Shown here piece after piece: positions 1-39,619 of a stretch of DNA of 64,000 bases. Made by a program: the position numbers and the translations under genes. The notes beneath the pieces were generated by a model, which had not been told where the DNA came from, did no database searches, and saw only the letters and a program-made list of their open reading frames with translations. Position 1 is the stretch's first letter. Every line of letters begins with the position of its first letter. The stretch spans positions 1 to 64,000 of the forward strand of contig BAAHQB010000450.1 in assembly GCA_054601695.1 (NCBI GenBank), written 5' to 3'. Source of the stretch: Amorphochlora amoebiformis. Its lineage: Eukaryota > Cercozoa > Chlorarachniophyceae.

Positions 1-392
1 TAGTTACTTTTAAAGACTCAAGTTGTAATTTATACTATGATCATAGTAATTATTATAGTAGTATTAAATAATGCCATAGGCTAGAAATTCATCATCTATA
101 TCATTGATAATTATCTAGATTATTAATTTCTGGTAATAATTTATTATAAGTAGTATTCAGCAAGTTAATTATTATTATTAAACTTTAATCTTAGTAGTTA
201 ATTATTACTTTAATCTTAGTAGCTATAGTTAATAAATTATGTCAGAATCAGACACAAATATTACTTGACATTAGTCACTCTATGATTATTAAATTTAATA
301 CTGTCAGTCTTAGTAATTAATATATATGTATATATATATCTGTATTATTATATACATATATATATATATATATATCTAGATATATATATGTA

Positions 393-468
<76 letters not shown>

Positions 469-640
469 ATATTATTACATGTACATATATATTTAAAAAT
501 ATATAGGTATTTTTTTTTCATATTTATAATATCATAAATTATATGTAATAATATATAATTCAAATAATCAAAAAGATGTGCAGTTTAATAAATGAGATAT
601 AATTTTATTGTGTGTGTTTTCATACATGCATATATTAAGT
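1..640. other. AT-rich non-coding DNA with (AT)n tracts
   Basis: No coding signal is visible. The stretch is very AT-rich and includes an almost pure (AT)n tract at about 391-463. It ends where GC content rises at about 640, at the 3' side of the transposase gene. Confidence 0.8.
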
Positions 641-801
641 CTTGCGCCTATTTCGTCGGGCCTTCCTGCGCATTAACCGATCCACTTTCTCACCATGAAG
701 GCTAGCAGCACGCATACCCAAAAGAGCTCCCACCTTGGCCATGCGAGGAGCCCTGCCTCTGGTAGCTTTAATCCTATTTTCAGAGATCCCATAATCAGTT
801 T

Positions 802-1970
802 CTACCGCCGTGTCGTTCGCAATTTCTCGCCCCGAGGAACCTGAGTCAGTGTCCGATGATAGTGGATCTCCGGGTTGGATGTAGAGTGACAGGAGGCGTC
901 GGCTTCATCAGCGTCGTCACCAGAACCTGAACCAATTTTGATTTCACCGCGAGGCATGCGAGCAATCCTTGCAGCCTTACGTCGTCGCCCGAGTCTTGGT
1001 TGATTCTTGCGTTCTCGGGGTCGTCTTCGCGTTCGTTTTGCCTCGGGTACAATAGCTGGAACACCGTGGAGTTCAGCAGCTCTCCAATTGGCTGCAGCAA
1101 GCTCTTCGTGCTCTTTCTCGGATAGGCCCAATCTTCGAATTGGCCGGAACTTCTGCTTGATTTGGATGAGTTGGAAAACGAAACGAGCGACTATAGAATG
1201 TCGTTCCCTATTATGACGCCACCTCGTCATACACGCAAACTGTTTTACGCGAGCGAAGACGTTCTCGACGATCGAACGGTAATTACCGAAAGCATCGTTT
1301 TCACGAATTTGTTGCTCAGTGAGCTCACCGCCTCTTGGTTTGCGATGAGGACATTTGTACATGGGATCTCTCCCGCAGAGATAAGCGCCATCAGCCCCCA
1401 CACGCTCGAAGAACTGCAACCCTTCCACCAGTCCCTCTCTTCGGTTAATGTTTAGGTCCGAAATGCTCCCGCAGGATGTCCAGACGATAGCCAGCACACA
1501 TCCCCAGTGTTGGCAGCAACGGCGATCGCATACCTCATGGCGAATTTCCGCCTCTTGTAAGTGTAGTGTTTCTTCGCTTCCGCACTATCACTTGGACGAT
1601 TTATCATGAAATCTGATGAATCAGTGTGCATACTGCAGTAAGCATCCGGTCCGTCTATGAAGATGGCAGATTTCAGCCGGTTCTCGGACTTGATCTCGTC
1701 CATGAAAGCCTCTACAATACTGAGAGTCCTCCACACCTTCTCAGAGTGCTTTTGTCGACACATCTTCCAGATCGTACCGCCGTAGTGCCCTTCTGGATAC
1801 TTCCAAGCGAAGTGCCCTGCCATCAAGAAATCGAGACAGGAAACACCAGTCCTTTGACCACAATATTTGTCAACAGCATGGCAAAACTCTTGGAGGCTGA
1901 GACCAAGATTGCTGTTGAAGGCGCTCTCGTTGAAGCGGTTGAAGTAATGGGAATATATCCTTTGATTTTT
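802..1970 (-). pseudogene. DDE-type transposase (Harbinger/DDE_Tnp_4-like), frameshifted
   Basis: The frame opens after a stop at 1971-1973 and runs leftwards, continuing across a one-base shift near 1463-1475. The upstream frame carries AIFIDGPDAYC (first catalytic Asp), KKHYTYKRRKFAMRYAIAV and a WLSSGHPAGAF segment. The downstream frame starts with SDLNINR, then has VGADGAYLC (second Asp), HRKPRGGELTEQQ and ENVFARVK (catalytic Glu). The order D...D...E with a GxPAGxxSDL junction and an E-N-x-F-x-R-x-K motif is that of the DDE_Tnp_4 superfamily used by Harbinger elements (family knowledge). The two frames overlap by some 45 nt and join cleanly in mid-motif, so a single indel or a sequencing error explains the break. 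The C-terminus is basic (RTRRRPRERKN). It is divergently oriented to the ORF at 2451-3284, a common arrangement in two-gene Harbinger elements. No terminal inverted repeats were recognised. Confidence 0.8.
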
Positions 1971-2221
1971 TCATCCTGAAAAAAAATTCATTTATCTGAA
2001 TTTTATCATCGAAAATTCATCCGCGAATAATCGGCAACTCATCTGCCAATCATCTGCAAATAATCGGATGAAAAACGCTTAATTACCGTTTTCATGGAGG
2101 GGACAGGCGCTAGAAACTCCGGACTTTCACAGGCCCCATCAGCTGGCGCTCGAGCCTTCATATCTGGCGTCCGTGGGTTCCGAATGTTTGTTGGTTTAGG
2201 TAAATATACTTGAATCCGACG

Positions 2222-2288
2222 ACTGAATAATCGGCAAATCATCGGCAAATCATCGGCAAATCATCGGCAAATCATCGGCGAATAATCC
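2222..2288. repeat. short tandem repeat AATCATCGGCAA between the transposase and its partner
   Basis: A 12-bp unit (AATCATCGGCAA) is repeated about five times. Related pieces (ATCTGCCAATC, ATAATCGGCAA) lie at about 2030-2065. The repeats sit in the intergenic region between the two divergent element genes. They could be transposase- or partner-binding sites, but that is inference. Confidence 0.6.
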
Positions 2289-2450
2289 TGGTAATAATAC
2301 CTTAATTTCTACACCCGAAAAGATAGAAACATTTCCAAACGCCTCTCTTGAATACAAACCTCAAACCGCCAAACGTCACCAACTAAATTTAAGCCTGGGA
2401 GACATGCCTTCAAAAGTTGCAGAAGAAGAAGACACGCGGTCTGTCTAGTA

Positions 2451-3284
2451 GTGTCTACCGTTCAGAAGAATATCGTAATAAATGCGATTAAAACCGTCCC
2501 TGAGCAGGCCAAAGCCCACATGTGGAAACACATATGGGAAACCATGATCCTGCCAGCGTTTCCAAACGTGACTCTCACAATGGTGAAGAACTTTGGGTCA
2601 TCATATCGCAAGCGAAATGCTGATGACAATGATGATGGTCGACTAGGAAAGCAGCCGCGTAAGGAAAAAAGTCTTATGGACGTACCAGATGCGGATAGCT
2701 ACCCGGAGCCGGCGCCGGCTGCGGCTGCGAGTAAACCGTCTGCAGCTGAGCTTTCAGAAGAGGAACTTCTCAAGCTTGCCAATGAGAAGAAACTGCAACA
2801 CATCAAAGATATTTCTGCACAAGCGTTTGACCCCCCCTTCTACCTACACTGCAGCTCCGAACTCGCTGGTGCTACCTTCGACGGGTTGTTTATATTCTTC
2901 AATAAGGGCAATAACAACACCTCTATGAAGCTAACGGTAAAAAACGCCATTCGCATGGTTCACGTGAGGAAGATCATCTCACCTCCTGTAGCGGATATGC
3001 TAAGGAAGCTCCCTCCAAGTATTTTCGCTCAAGCCAAGTCAGGGTTCGTGACACTAAAAGAGAAGCTCTTGCCCCCCATTGAGGTGGAATTTTCAGTTCC
3101 AATTCCAGAAGAATACTCACCGCTAGAGTACACGCTTTTTAAGCTCGACAAGTTCGTTGGCTTCTGGTTCAAGAAGATTAAAGAGAAGGAAGAGACGGTC
3201 GGGGATGACTCCGACTCAAACGCAGAAGAGTTCGCAGCTGTCGGTCGCTACAAGAAGAAAACGGCTGCGTTACTTCAGTTATAA
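2451..3284 (+). CDS. partner ORF of the mobile element, unknown function
   Basis: An open frame of 277 codons with normal codon use and no microsatellite. The frame begins with GTG at 2451; the first in-frame ATG is at about 2520 (MWKHIW). An out-of-frame ATG at 2404 opens MPSKVAEEEDTRSV and stops just before 2451, so the true start may involve an indel or a short intron. Visible features are a basic patch (SYRKRNADD), a low-complexity Pro/Ala-rich segment near residues 85-100, an SEEELLKLANEKK helix and a C-terminal acidic then basic tail. The stop TAA overlaps an AATAAA polyadenylation signal at 3283-3288. I do not recognise the fold. Its divergent position next to a DDE transposase suggests a DNA-binding or accessory protein of the same element (inference). 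Confidence 0.7.
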   Translation: MSTVQKNIVINAIKTVPEQAKAHMWKHIWETMILPAFPNVTLTMVKNFGSSYRKRNADDNDDGRLGKQPRKEKSLMDVPDADSYPEPAPAAAASKPSAAELSEEELLKLANEKKLQHIKDISAQAFDPPFYLHCSSELAGATFDGLFIFFNKGNNNTSMKLTVKNAIRMVHVRKIISPPVADMLRKLPPSIFAQAKSGFVTLKEKLLPPIEVEFSVPIPEEYSPLEYTLFKLDKFVGFWFKKIKEKEETVGDDSDSNAEEFAAVGRYKKKTAALLQL

Positions 3285-3289
3285 TAAAC

Positions 3290-3410
3290 ATAAATTGTGT
3301 TAAGTTTGCGGGTGTACATGTGTTCAAAGGTGCTAATGTTTACTTATATTAAAATATTTCTTTTACATTAACTTCAATATATACATATAAATGCATAATG
3401 TATATACATA

Positions 3411-3461
<51 letters not shown>

Positions 3462-3548
3462 TATGTATAATAATAATAGTAATTATGTGTATGGATATGT
3501 ATATATTAAATATATATGTGTGTATATATATGTATTATATATTATATG

Positions 3549-3593
<45 letters not shown>

Positions 3594-3687
3594 GTACATA
3601 TGTATATAATTAAATATGTAATAATATTATTTAGGTTGTATAATAAATTACATTAAACAAATACAATACTGTGTACATCATATACTA

Positions 3688-3727
<40 letters not shown>

Positions 3728-3760
3728 ATATATATATATATGTGTGTATATATATAATAG

Positions 3761-3791
<31 letters not shown>

Positions 3792-3848
3792 TATATATAT
3801 TCTTATATTTAATATGATAATATTAAATATATATATTATAAATATCTA

Positions 3849-3914
<66 letters not shown>

Positions 3915-4454
3915 CAGTCTGATAATATTAAATATCATGATATCGACATATAATTTATTATAGTATTATTACATGTATGGAGATATGATGAATCATATTA
4001 TTAAAAATCGAGATAAATTTATACCGTCGGTAATTTTACTAGTGAATAATTTATTATAAACTTTAGTAATTTAATTTAATATTAAATATATAATTTTTAA
4101 TTATTATATAAAATTTATAATATACATGTACCCAAACGGTGAGTAATAATTAATAATGCCTGAGACTGTCATGCACTGAATTTTAATATTATATTACATC
4201 TAGTACATGTAATAAATTATTATACATACATGTACATTAAATTATTTAATAATTTAAGGCGAATTTTATCATTCAGGCATCGATTCTGACAGAGTTAATT
4301 TACGATTATACTACTAACTGAAATCGATCAATCAGAATCGGCGAACATCGCTACTTAACAAGGTCTTATATCTAGATATGTGAACACACACACACCCCAG
4401 ATACCTGGATCTACTAGATCTTATATATATATATATATATATATATAAATATCT

Positions 4455-4500
<46 letters not shown>

Positions 4501-4685
4501 TGACAGAATACGCATATATATAAGATATATATATATATATCTACTAGATATATAACATATACTATAGTCATGATACGTAGATTTAATTATAAATACATAT
4601 ATATTATAAATACCTAGAATACATATACATATCTAGATATATATTTACAAGATATATCAAAACCTGAGTACAGACATAATATACC

Positions 4686-4754
<69 letters not shown>

Positions 4755-5079
4755 TTATGATATACATATACTACACGTTACATATATGATAAGCATTAGT
4801 TTTAGCCTAGTTACAGTCTAGACAGTAGCGGCTAGAGCGGTGCCACGATTCACTAGATTCTTGCAAGTGACGAAATGCATGATCAACTTTTCGTAATTAT
4901 ATTCACAATGCATGTGCAATGCCCCTATCTAGCTATTGCTACGCACTATTGACTCATATTGAATGCAGGCATGCCGCGGCTCTATCTAGCCTATCTAGTG
5001 TTTGTGCGCGCATGACTGGATGACACTAGGCTAATCAATTACCCGTCTATGACTTGATATTGCACACGCAGACCATGAG
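3290..5079. other. non-coding, AT microsatellites
   Basis: The stretch is dominated by (AT)n tracts (for example 3676-3725, 3850-3910, 4685-4750) with AT-rich spacer and a short GC-richer island at 4800-5060. I see no exon-like island on either strand. Confidence 0.7.
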
Positions 5080-6763
<1,684 letters not shown>

Positions 6764-6862
6764 ATCGTCTTAAAATCGAACCACACCGACACCCATCGCC
6801 CCGCGGAAATGTACTGGGGAGAAATTCCCGGGGTTACCACGAGCCCCGGGATTAACTTGAGA
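6764..6862. promoter_or_regulatory. bidirectional promoter between DUF3128 and apyrase genes
   Basis: Only 99 bp separate the proposed minus-strand ATG (6763) and plus-strand ATG (6863). The stretch is free of microsatellite and relatively GC-rich, unlike the surroundings. No TATA box is evident. Shared promoter function is inferred from the head-to-head layout. Confidence 0.45.
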
Positions 6863-23022
<16,160 letters not shown>

Positions 23023-23063
23023 CTTTATCACTAACATTATATATATATATATATATATATGTG

Positions 23064-23107
<44 letters not shown>

Positions 23108-23162
23108 CTATATATATATATATATATATAGATATACATATATAATATTTATATACATATAT

Positions 23163-23195
<33 letters not shown>

Positions 23196-23209
23196 GATAT
23201 GATTTTATA

Positions 23210-23244
<35 letters not shown>

Positions 23245-23411
23245 GTATATAATATTTATACATATATATATATATAACATTTATATACACACATATAGAT
23301 AATATATATATATATATATATGTATGTAATATTTATGCATGTGTGTGTGTGTGTGTGTATGTGTGTATATGTGTATGTATGTAACATTTATATACACACA
23401 TATAGATAATA

Positions 23412-23462
<51 letters not shown>

Positions 23463-23523
23463 TATATGCATGTGTATAAATGTATACACATGTATATATG
23501 TATGTTTCTATGTATGTAATACA

Positions 23524-23561
<38 letters not shown>

Positions 23562-23599
23562 ATATAAATATATATATGTACAGACATGTACATATACAC

Positions 23600-23651
<52 letters not shown>

Positions 23652-23695
23652 ATATATATATATATATAATATACATACAGATATATACACATTAG

Positions 23696-23726
<31 letters not shown>

Positions 23727-23752
23727 AATACATATATATAATAATAATAATA

Positions 23753-23783
<31 letters not shown>

Positions 23784-23868
23784 GTCCATCTATATAATAA
23801 CAAATATATACATATATACATCTATAATAACAAATATATACATATATATATATATACATATATAGAAA

Positions 23869-23907
<39 letters not shown>

Positions 23908-23923
23908 ACATATAATACATATA

Positions 23924-23960
<37 letters not shown>

Positions 23961-24025
23961 GTGTGTATACATATGTGTGTGTATACATACATAATGTATA
24001 CATATATATATATACATATGTACAT

Positions 24026-24066
<41 letters not shown>

Positions 24067-24088
24067 TATAAATATATATATATATATA

Positions 24089-24125
<37 letters not shown>

Positions 24126-24276
24126 GTATATAGTATGTATATATGCATACATTGGTGATGTGTAATGATATTATTATTGTTATTTATTAAATATATCTAT
24201 CATGTATAATGTTTGCTATATTGACTATATGTGTACACACATATGTGTGTATATGCTGTATATACATACAAATATG

Positions 24277-24311
<35 letters not shown>

Positions 24312-24372
24312 ATGTCAATATTATATATACACACATAGAAGTGCATAAAAATATACGTATAAATATGTATAT

Positions 24373-24418
<46 letters not shown>

Positions 24419-24900
24419 CGTACATACTACATATACATACACATGATATCGCATGCGTATACCCAACATGCAAACGCGTATGATAACAATTCATTTCGAA
24501 GGTCGCCATCATACACACGTGCGCCAACGGGGGAGGCTAGCAATTGATGTTGAATTTGGCAACTGTGAATGCTTATGCGTCATGATGAGGATCCTAGGGA
24601 TCTTCGTATTTGAGAAGTTCATCTTATATAAAAGATATATCAAGTTATTAGGACAGGGAGTTTATTCTAGTTACTAGAGTGCCACCCCTCGCTCAGGCAG
24701 CGGCTCAGCAGATGGGCTGCAGTTCCCCCCAAACTTCTATAGTGTTGTTACAATACGGGTACACCATACACTCCAGGTAAAGGTCTAGAGGTACCAGTAC
24801 GTAAATCTAGTAAATAGGTACGCCTTCGGACGCGTACGCAGTCTACTAGCTCTCCTGGAGCTATCAAAATCTAGAGATACTATATGTGTAATATATATTA

Positions 24901-24939
<39 letters not shown>

Positions 24940-25411
24940 CATGTATATATATATATATGTAATATAAATATATATATATATATATACTAGATATATATAT
25001 ATATGTATATATCTAGATACATATTCACTCTACATTGTACTCTGGGTAGCTCTACCTACTAGACCTAGTCTACTCTAGTACTATCTCTACACTAGCTTCA
25101 GCTCTAGTTAGCTAGTAGCTCTAGTCTAGCTACTCACTTGGAACATTCAACCGTAGTCTACTAGGTCTACCAGTACTATCTCTAGTAGCTAGACTAGAGT
25201 CTAGAGAGTAGTACGACAGTTAATATATTTATTAGATCGATCTGGTAGATCTAGAAGCTGCTTGATACTCTCTAGATACTACTCAGACTAGGTTAGGTAG
25301 ATACGTAATCATACGTTATATGATCGACTACCAGTCTACCAGTACTAGCAGTACTCAGTCCAGACTCCAGCAGTCCAGAGTGAGTTTACTCTAGCCGCCA
25401 GTTATCTAAAC

Positions 25412-25441
25412 ATACACGCCTATACTAGTATAGGCGTGTAT
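25412..25441. repeat. perfect 30-bp palindrome
   Basis: The half-site ATACACGCCTATACT is followed immediately by its reverse complement, with no spacer. It lies in CTAG-rich intergenic DNA. Confidence 0.95.
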
Positions 25442-25514
25442 ATTTCCATGCGGCTCTTCTCTAAGTACTCGGAACTTTATGTTTAGATTCTAGATTATAT
25501 ATGTATAATATGTT

Positions 25515-25567
<53 letters not shown>

Positions 25568-25569
<2 letters not shown>

Positions 25570-26033
25570 CCGCAGTAATGGCGGTTCAGCTCCAGCGACC
25601 TTCCCCAGCTTGAACAAGCTGTCTACATAGTGGCTGGCTACATTTACACCAGGCCATCATCATCCAACAAGTGTACTACTAGTACTAGCTAAATTATATG
25701 ACTCCGGCTATACTATATAATACCTATACCAGTACGTACGTACGTATGCCTATTCCATGCGTAGCCTATAGCTGGAATGCGCATCTGTATACACATACGT
25801 ACATACTCTAGTCAGTACGTATGTAATTAGGTACGTACGTACGTATATACGTTCAAGTCGTGACATACATACAGTATACCTAATCATGATACAAGCACGC
25901 ATATATATCTAGATATGTGCAATCATCTAGATCCTTGTGACGTATACCTAGATACGTATATTATCAAAATACGCGCTCAAATACTTATATCGTACACTTA
26001 CATACGTATTGTTACTATTATCTTTCCATCTAA
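25568..26033 (+). repeat. arm 1 of a ~470-bp inverted repeat (partner 43630-44136)
   Basis: The sequence reads as the reverse complement of 43630-44136 with scattered mismatches and small indels. Shared tracts include GGTTCAG...CGACCTTCCCCAGC, the (GTAC)n tract, CTAGATATGTGCAATCATCTAG and CTTATATCGTACACTT. No ORF is visible. It is probably a non-autonomous dispersed element. Confidence 0.88.
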
Positions 26034-26474
26034 TTCTTATTTATACTAGTTATACTAGTTCTAGTACTAGTAGTTACGCTAAGTTAAACTAGTTAAAGCT
26101 ATATAAGTATAAAGTTGTGCCGCGCAGACATTTAAATCATTGCTTAACGACAATCATCTAGACCATATTAATTGTATACCTGGTTTTCACAAAAGACATC
26201 GTATTTCTAACAACTGTAAATAAACATGTACGTACGTACGCCTCACTAGCTAGTATACTGTATCATGTGGCATGATATGATGTACACTTCGGCGTACGTA
26301 CTGAGGTAAACGTACGTACCTTTCCCTTGTGTACATGTAAATACGTGCATCTATAAGAGTACGTCCATACGTTGATGGAGAAGTGCTACACCATTTAGAC
26401 AACGTGTCCCCCACGTGCCTCTGGCTCCGAGCATGCCTCGAAGCAGCATGGCTCCAGTGCTCCCGCCTAAGTCG

Positions 26475-33115
<6,641 letters not shown>

Positions 33116-33432
33116 ATCTTCACTCTCTGATCCTAACAAAGTCAAACGAGAATATATAAAAATGCAAGAATCCACTCGAGGAAACAGCGAGATAAATGGA
33201 GAAAAAGAAAGTCAGGATGAGTGTGTAGAGCGGAGGGGAGAGCGAAAATGGGGATGAGGGTGAAAGGAAAGAGCAAAAAAATGATTCTTGGAAGCGAGAG
33301 CGGAAAAATCAAACGAAAGAGAATGAAATAAACAGTGTCAAAACAAAAAGAATTGATGAAAAGAGGGCGAGATTGTTCAAGTGGAACACTCTAGCAAGGG
33401 GCGATCTTCTTCATTTTTGAGAAGGGGAGGGG
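33116..33432. promoter_or_regulatory. spacer between PLAC8 and SR-tailed genes, TATA-like box
   Basis: The region carries a TATA-like AATATATAAA at 33151-33160 oriented for the plus-strand gene. It also contains a purine-rich frame after 33211 (GDEGERKEQKNDSWKRERK) that looks translated and may be a further 5' exon of that gene. Bidirectional promoter function is inferred. Confidence 0.4.
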
Positions 33433-35398
<1,966 letters not shown>

Positions 35399-35424
35399 GC
35401 ACACTAATCTAGATAATATTATAC

Positions 35425-35493
<69 letters not shown>

Positions 35494-36327
35494 AGATATA
35501 TATAATGATATATATACATATATATGTATATATTATACTGTAGGCTTTCAGCTTCGATTTTTTGGAGTAGGGATCAAGAAGCTACACTCAGAAAGACTCA
35601 ACTCGAACTAGTTCAACTCAGAATTGCTAACTAAAGGCGGTTTGCAGATACGAACGCCTAAACTAGCTAAATTCTAGATTTGTCTAGATGTGCAATGACT
35701 AGAATGACTAAAACGATAAGCGTACACTGATTCATATTGTTTTCAAACGTTATCACTATATATATAATAACTACTAGTATCAGGAAAATGATCCTAGAAC
35801 TCATCCAAAGCGCTATATATATATAGCTATAGGCAATACGGTTGTCATTGGCCGTGTACTCCAGATACTCTATAGTCTAGGTACTAGAGATAGTCATACA
35901 AAAGATATAGTCCTTCTAGTCCTAGGTCCTCACTAGACTCCTAGGAGCTAGAATAAGCTGAACTAGTGAAGAATACTATGATATACTCTGGCTAGTCTGG
36001 AGTCTACTATTCTGAGCTACCGTCTACCGTAAGTTAGCTATTCTGATATAATAACACCGCAGGCACCGAAAATCATACTCTAGATACTGATGACATTACA
36101 ATTATTGCTCGTGACACGTGCGCCGGTACGCACGCGTACTACAACTATTACGGTATACGCCCGACTAGCCTATAGCTACTCGCACTATTCGCAGCAGACT
36201 AGTACCTGTCCACGACTGTTAGCTGTCTCTAGTACGGTGAGTAGAGACATCAACTCTCATTCTAGCCGCAGCGCCGTCTGCCCTTCTTCCAGTCTTAGTA
36301 CCACCGAAGACGGAGTTAAGGTCCTCG

Positions 36328-36388
<61 letters not shown>

Positions 36389-36469
36389 GTATAATATGTA
36401 TATATGTAAACGATGTTGAGTATCTCATTTAGTTGAGGTAGATGAACTAGATGAAGGATATTGAGAGAC
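35399..36469. other. intergenic, CTAG-rich
   Basis: An (AT)n tract at 35430-35485, then mixed sequence rich in CTAG/ACTAG motifs to 36330 and a further (AT)n. A 109-codon ORF at 36090-36419 has no recognisable features and ends in (AT)n. It separates two convergent genes. Confidence 0.65.
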
Positions 36470-36647
36470 TTAGGAGGGTAATCGCTTCTCTAGGGGGGGA
36501 ACGCCAAACATCTTGACGAAGGCTAGCTCGACGTTGATGTTTGTGTCGATGGCTGCTTTTATGGCTACGTGGGCCTGGGTAGAATGTTTGGGATAAATGT
36601 TCACAAAAACACACACACACATATATATATATATATATGAATATTAT

Positions 36648-36712
<65 letters not shown>

Positions 36713-36936
36713 CGTACATACATACATATACACATATAAGCATTGTACATGTGATATAATATTTGCACGTGCACTCTGTACTTATTTGGTGTGTTTATAC
36801 AGGAAAACATATCAATATATATATATATATATATATATATGTTCATATGTATATATATATATGTATGTGTATGTATATATATATATAGTTTATATATGTA
36901 TATATATATATATACATATATATAAACTATACACTA

Positions 36937-36994
<58 letters not shown>

Positions 36995-37122
36995 ATACGT
37001 AAGTGCGGATGTTATACTCTACCAGTAGCAACACCGAAAACAATTATGCCTTTTACATATGTGACGATATTTTATATGGGTATTATATTACATAAGGATA
37101 TTTTATATGGGTATTATATTAC

Positions 37123-37183
<61 letters not shown>

Positions 37184-37292
37184 CCATGTATATATATATA
37201 TAGACATTCATATATATGTTTATATGTGTGTATATATATGTGTATATACATATATATATATATATATATCTATCTATATTTATATCTATATT

Positions 37293-37349
<57 letters not shown>

Positions 37350-37685
37350 TATTCGCAGCCTATAGTTTACCAGTTGGTAGTCCATGATATGGTTCTGACC
37401 ATTTCAATAAACTATTCTATTGCCATAGATACACGTCGAAAGAATATCAGAGGATTGTCAGCATAATATAAGAGAATTGTCAGCATAGTATAAGTTTGCA
37501 GATGCACCCCGCATATCACGTGACCTGCATGAAATGCAAGCAGATGCACCCTGGATGCATCCTGTTTGAGTGATCCCAGTTGATGATAATGCACTTTTCA
37601 TAACCAAGCGTTAAAAGCTTCCGGGGTACTGTCGACTACCACCTATCCAGCCTCGACCCCATAATGTAACTTAGCAATATATCTA

Positions 37686-37716
<31 letters not shown>

Positions 37717-37717
37717 C

Positions 37718-37777
<60 letters not shown>

Positions 37778-37867
37778 GTGTATGTATGTACATTAGGGTT
37801 ACAGGGAGGACACGCTTGTAGTAACTTGGTTACACTTAAATATTGATATGCCATTTTATTATTTTAT

Positions 37868-37917
<50 letters not shown>

Positions 37918-37927
37918 ACTATCATAC

Positions 37928-37958
<31 letters not shown>

Positions 37959-38591
37959 TATATTTATATATATATATATATATATTTATTATATATTGCA
38001 TATTTCTAACCTTGTTTTGGGCAACACTGCTCCCGTCGGCGGCCGCCACGAGAGTAACATACGCCTGTAAAAATATCAAACACATAAAACGTAGATATCT
38101 TATATATATAACACTAGATATCTTACATGTACAACATTAGATATCTTCATATCAAAAAGGCTTGATCACATGCCGTGTATGCAAGGACTAGTCCTGTTTA
38201 CATGCTGTTTACATGCTGTTTACATGCTGTTTACATGCTGTTTACATTGGTCTGATGTGTGCAAAGAGTGCAGGAATGCGGATTTTGGGTATAATATATG
38301 ATTGGGTATGCCTGGTTGAGGTCGTCGATCTGCTGGATGAGCACAGACCTGGAGATGCTCCCCTGAGTGTGCAATTTTTAGACAACCATTTTCGTCATTT
38401 GTATATATATATATATCTATATATATGTGGAATATACTATATATATATAAATATAGATAAATATATAAGAATATAAGTGAGGTGAGAGACATGTGAGTAG
38501 GGACGGTACCATTGGTTCCTTGAGCTATATAGATACACACACGAACACACACACACATATATATATATATATATGTATATGTGTATATATA

Positions 38592-38639
<48 letters not shown>

Positions 38640-38739
38640 AAATATATATATAAAAAAAGTATATATATATATATATAGAATACAAGTGAGGTGAGAAACA
38701 TGGGAGTAGGCACGGTACCATTTGTTCCTTGAGGTTTAT

Positions 38740-38785
<46 letters not shown>

Positions 38786-38851
38786 GGGCACGTGTACCAT
38801 TTGTTTCTTGAGGTCTTCGTTTCCTTCGACGTACTCCTTTGCTCGGTCCAT
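36470..38851 (-). CDS. unrecognised gene, eight proposed exons
   Basis: Proposed minus-strand exons: 38851-38798 ([21 protein letters not shown]), 38362-38246, 38064-38011, 37642-37630, 37524-37435, 37049-37023, 36780-36749, 36574-36470; 492 nt, 163 residues, all GT-AG with consistent phase. Strong exons are the second ([19 protein letters not shown], then a CTLC motif), the third ([18 protein letters not shown]) and the last ([20 protein letters not shown], ending EKRLPS). The 13-nt fourth exon and the fifth exon are uncertain. The C-terminal half is hydrophobic ([19 protein letters not shown]). I do not recognise the family. Confidence 0.5.
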
Positions 38852-38907
38852 CACCGATCGTTCGAAAATGTTAAATAGACACCTTCATGTCAAATCAAAT
38901 TCATTCG

Positions 38908-38945
<38 letters not shown>

Positions 38946-39046
38946 ATATTATATACGAACATGATATGATAGTGTCTTGGAGAGATTAAAATATATATCT
39001 TTATTTAAATATTAATGTACATATATACGTGTGCATTTAAATGTGG

Positions 39047-39088
<42 letters not shown>

Positions 39089-39120
39089 TACCAGGTTAGT
39101 GATCCAAATTAATGCGCGAA

Positions 39121-39175
<55 letters not shown>

Positions 39176-39332
39176 ATATATGTTAGGACTTGGTAGATAC
39201 ATGAATTTGTTAGATTTGATTATGTACATAATATATACATACATATATATATATATATAAATAAATATATATATTATATATATATATGTATATATATAAT
39301 ACATGATATATATATATATATATATATGTATG

Positions 39333-39374
<42 letters not shown>

Positions 39375-39397
39375 GATATACATGTGTATATATATAT

Positions 39398-39444
<47 letters not shown>

Positions 39445-39461
39445 CATGCATATATATTTAT

Positions 39462-39498
<37 letters not shown>

Positions 39499-39525
39499 AA
39501 ACATATGTATATATATACACATAAA

Positions 39526-39556
<31 letters not shown>

Positions 39557-39569
39557 CATATATATATAC

Positions 39570-39619
<50 letters not shown>

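Larger units (their letters stand above)
23023..26474. other. intergenic region between convergent apyrase and PLAC8 genes
   Basis: 23.0-24.4 kb is microsatellite. 24.43-24.68 kb holds a short mixed-sequence ORF (75 codons) without recognisable features. 24.7-26.4 kb is a different sequence class rich in CTAG, GTAC and TACTAG palindromes and low in (AT)n, like 35.5-36.3, 43.2-44.5 and 63.4-64.0 kb. It contains one arm of a long inverted repeat. Confidence 0.7.

Noticed and set aside
36090-36419. 109-codon plus-strand ORF
   Set aside because: No conserved motif, no exon partner, and it ends in (AT)n; it lies in CTAG-rich intergenic DNA.
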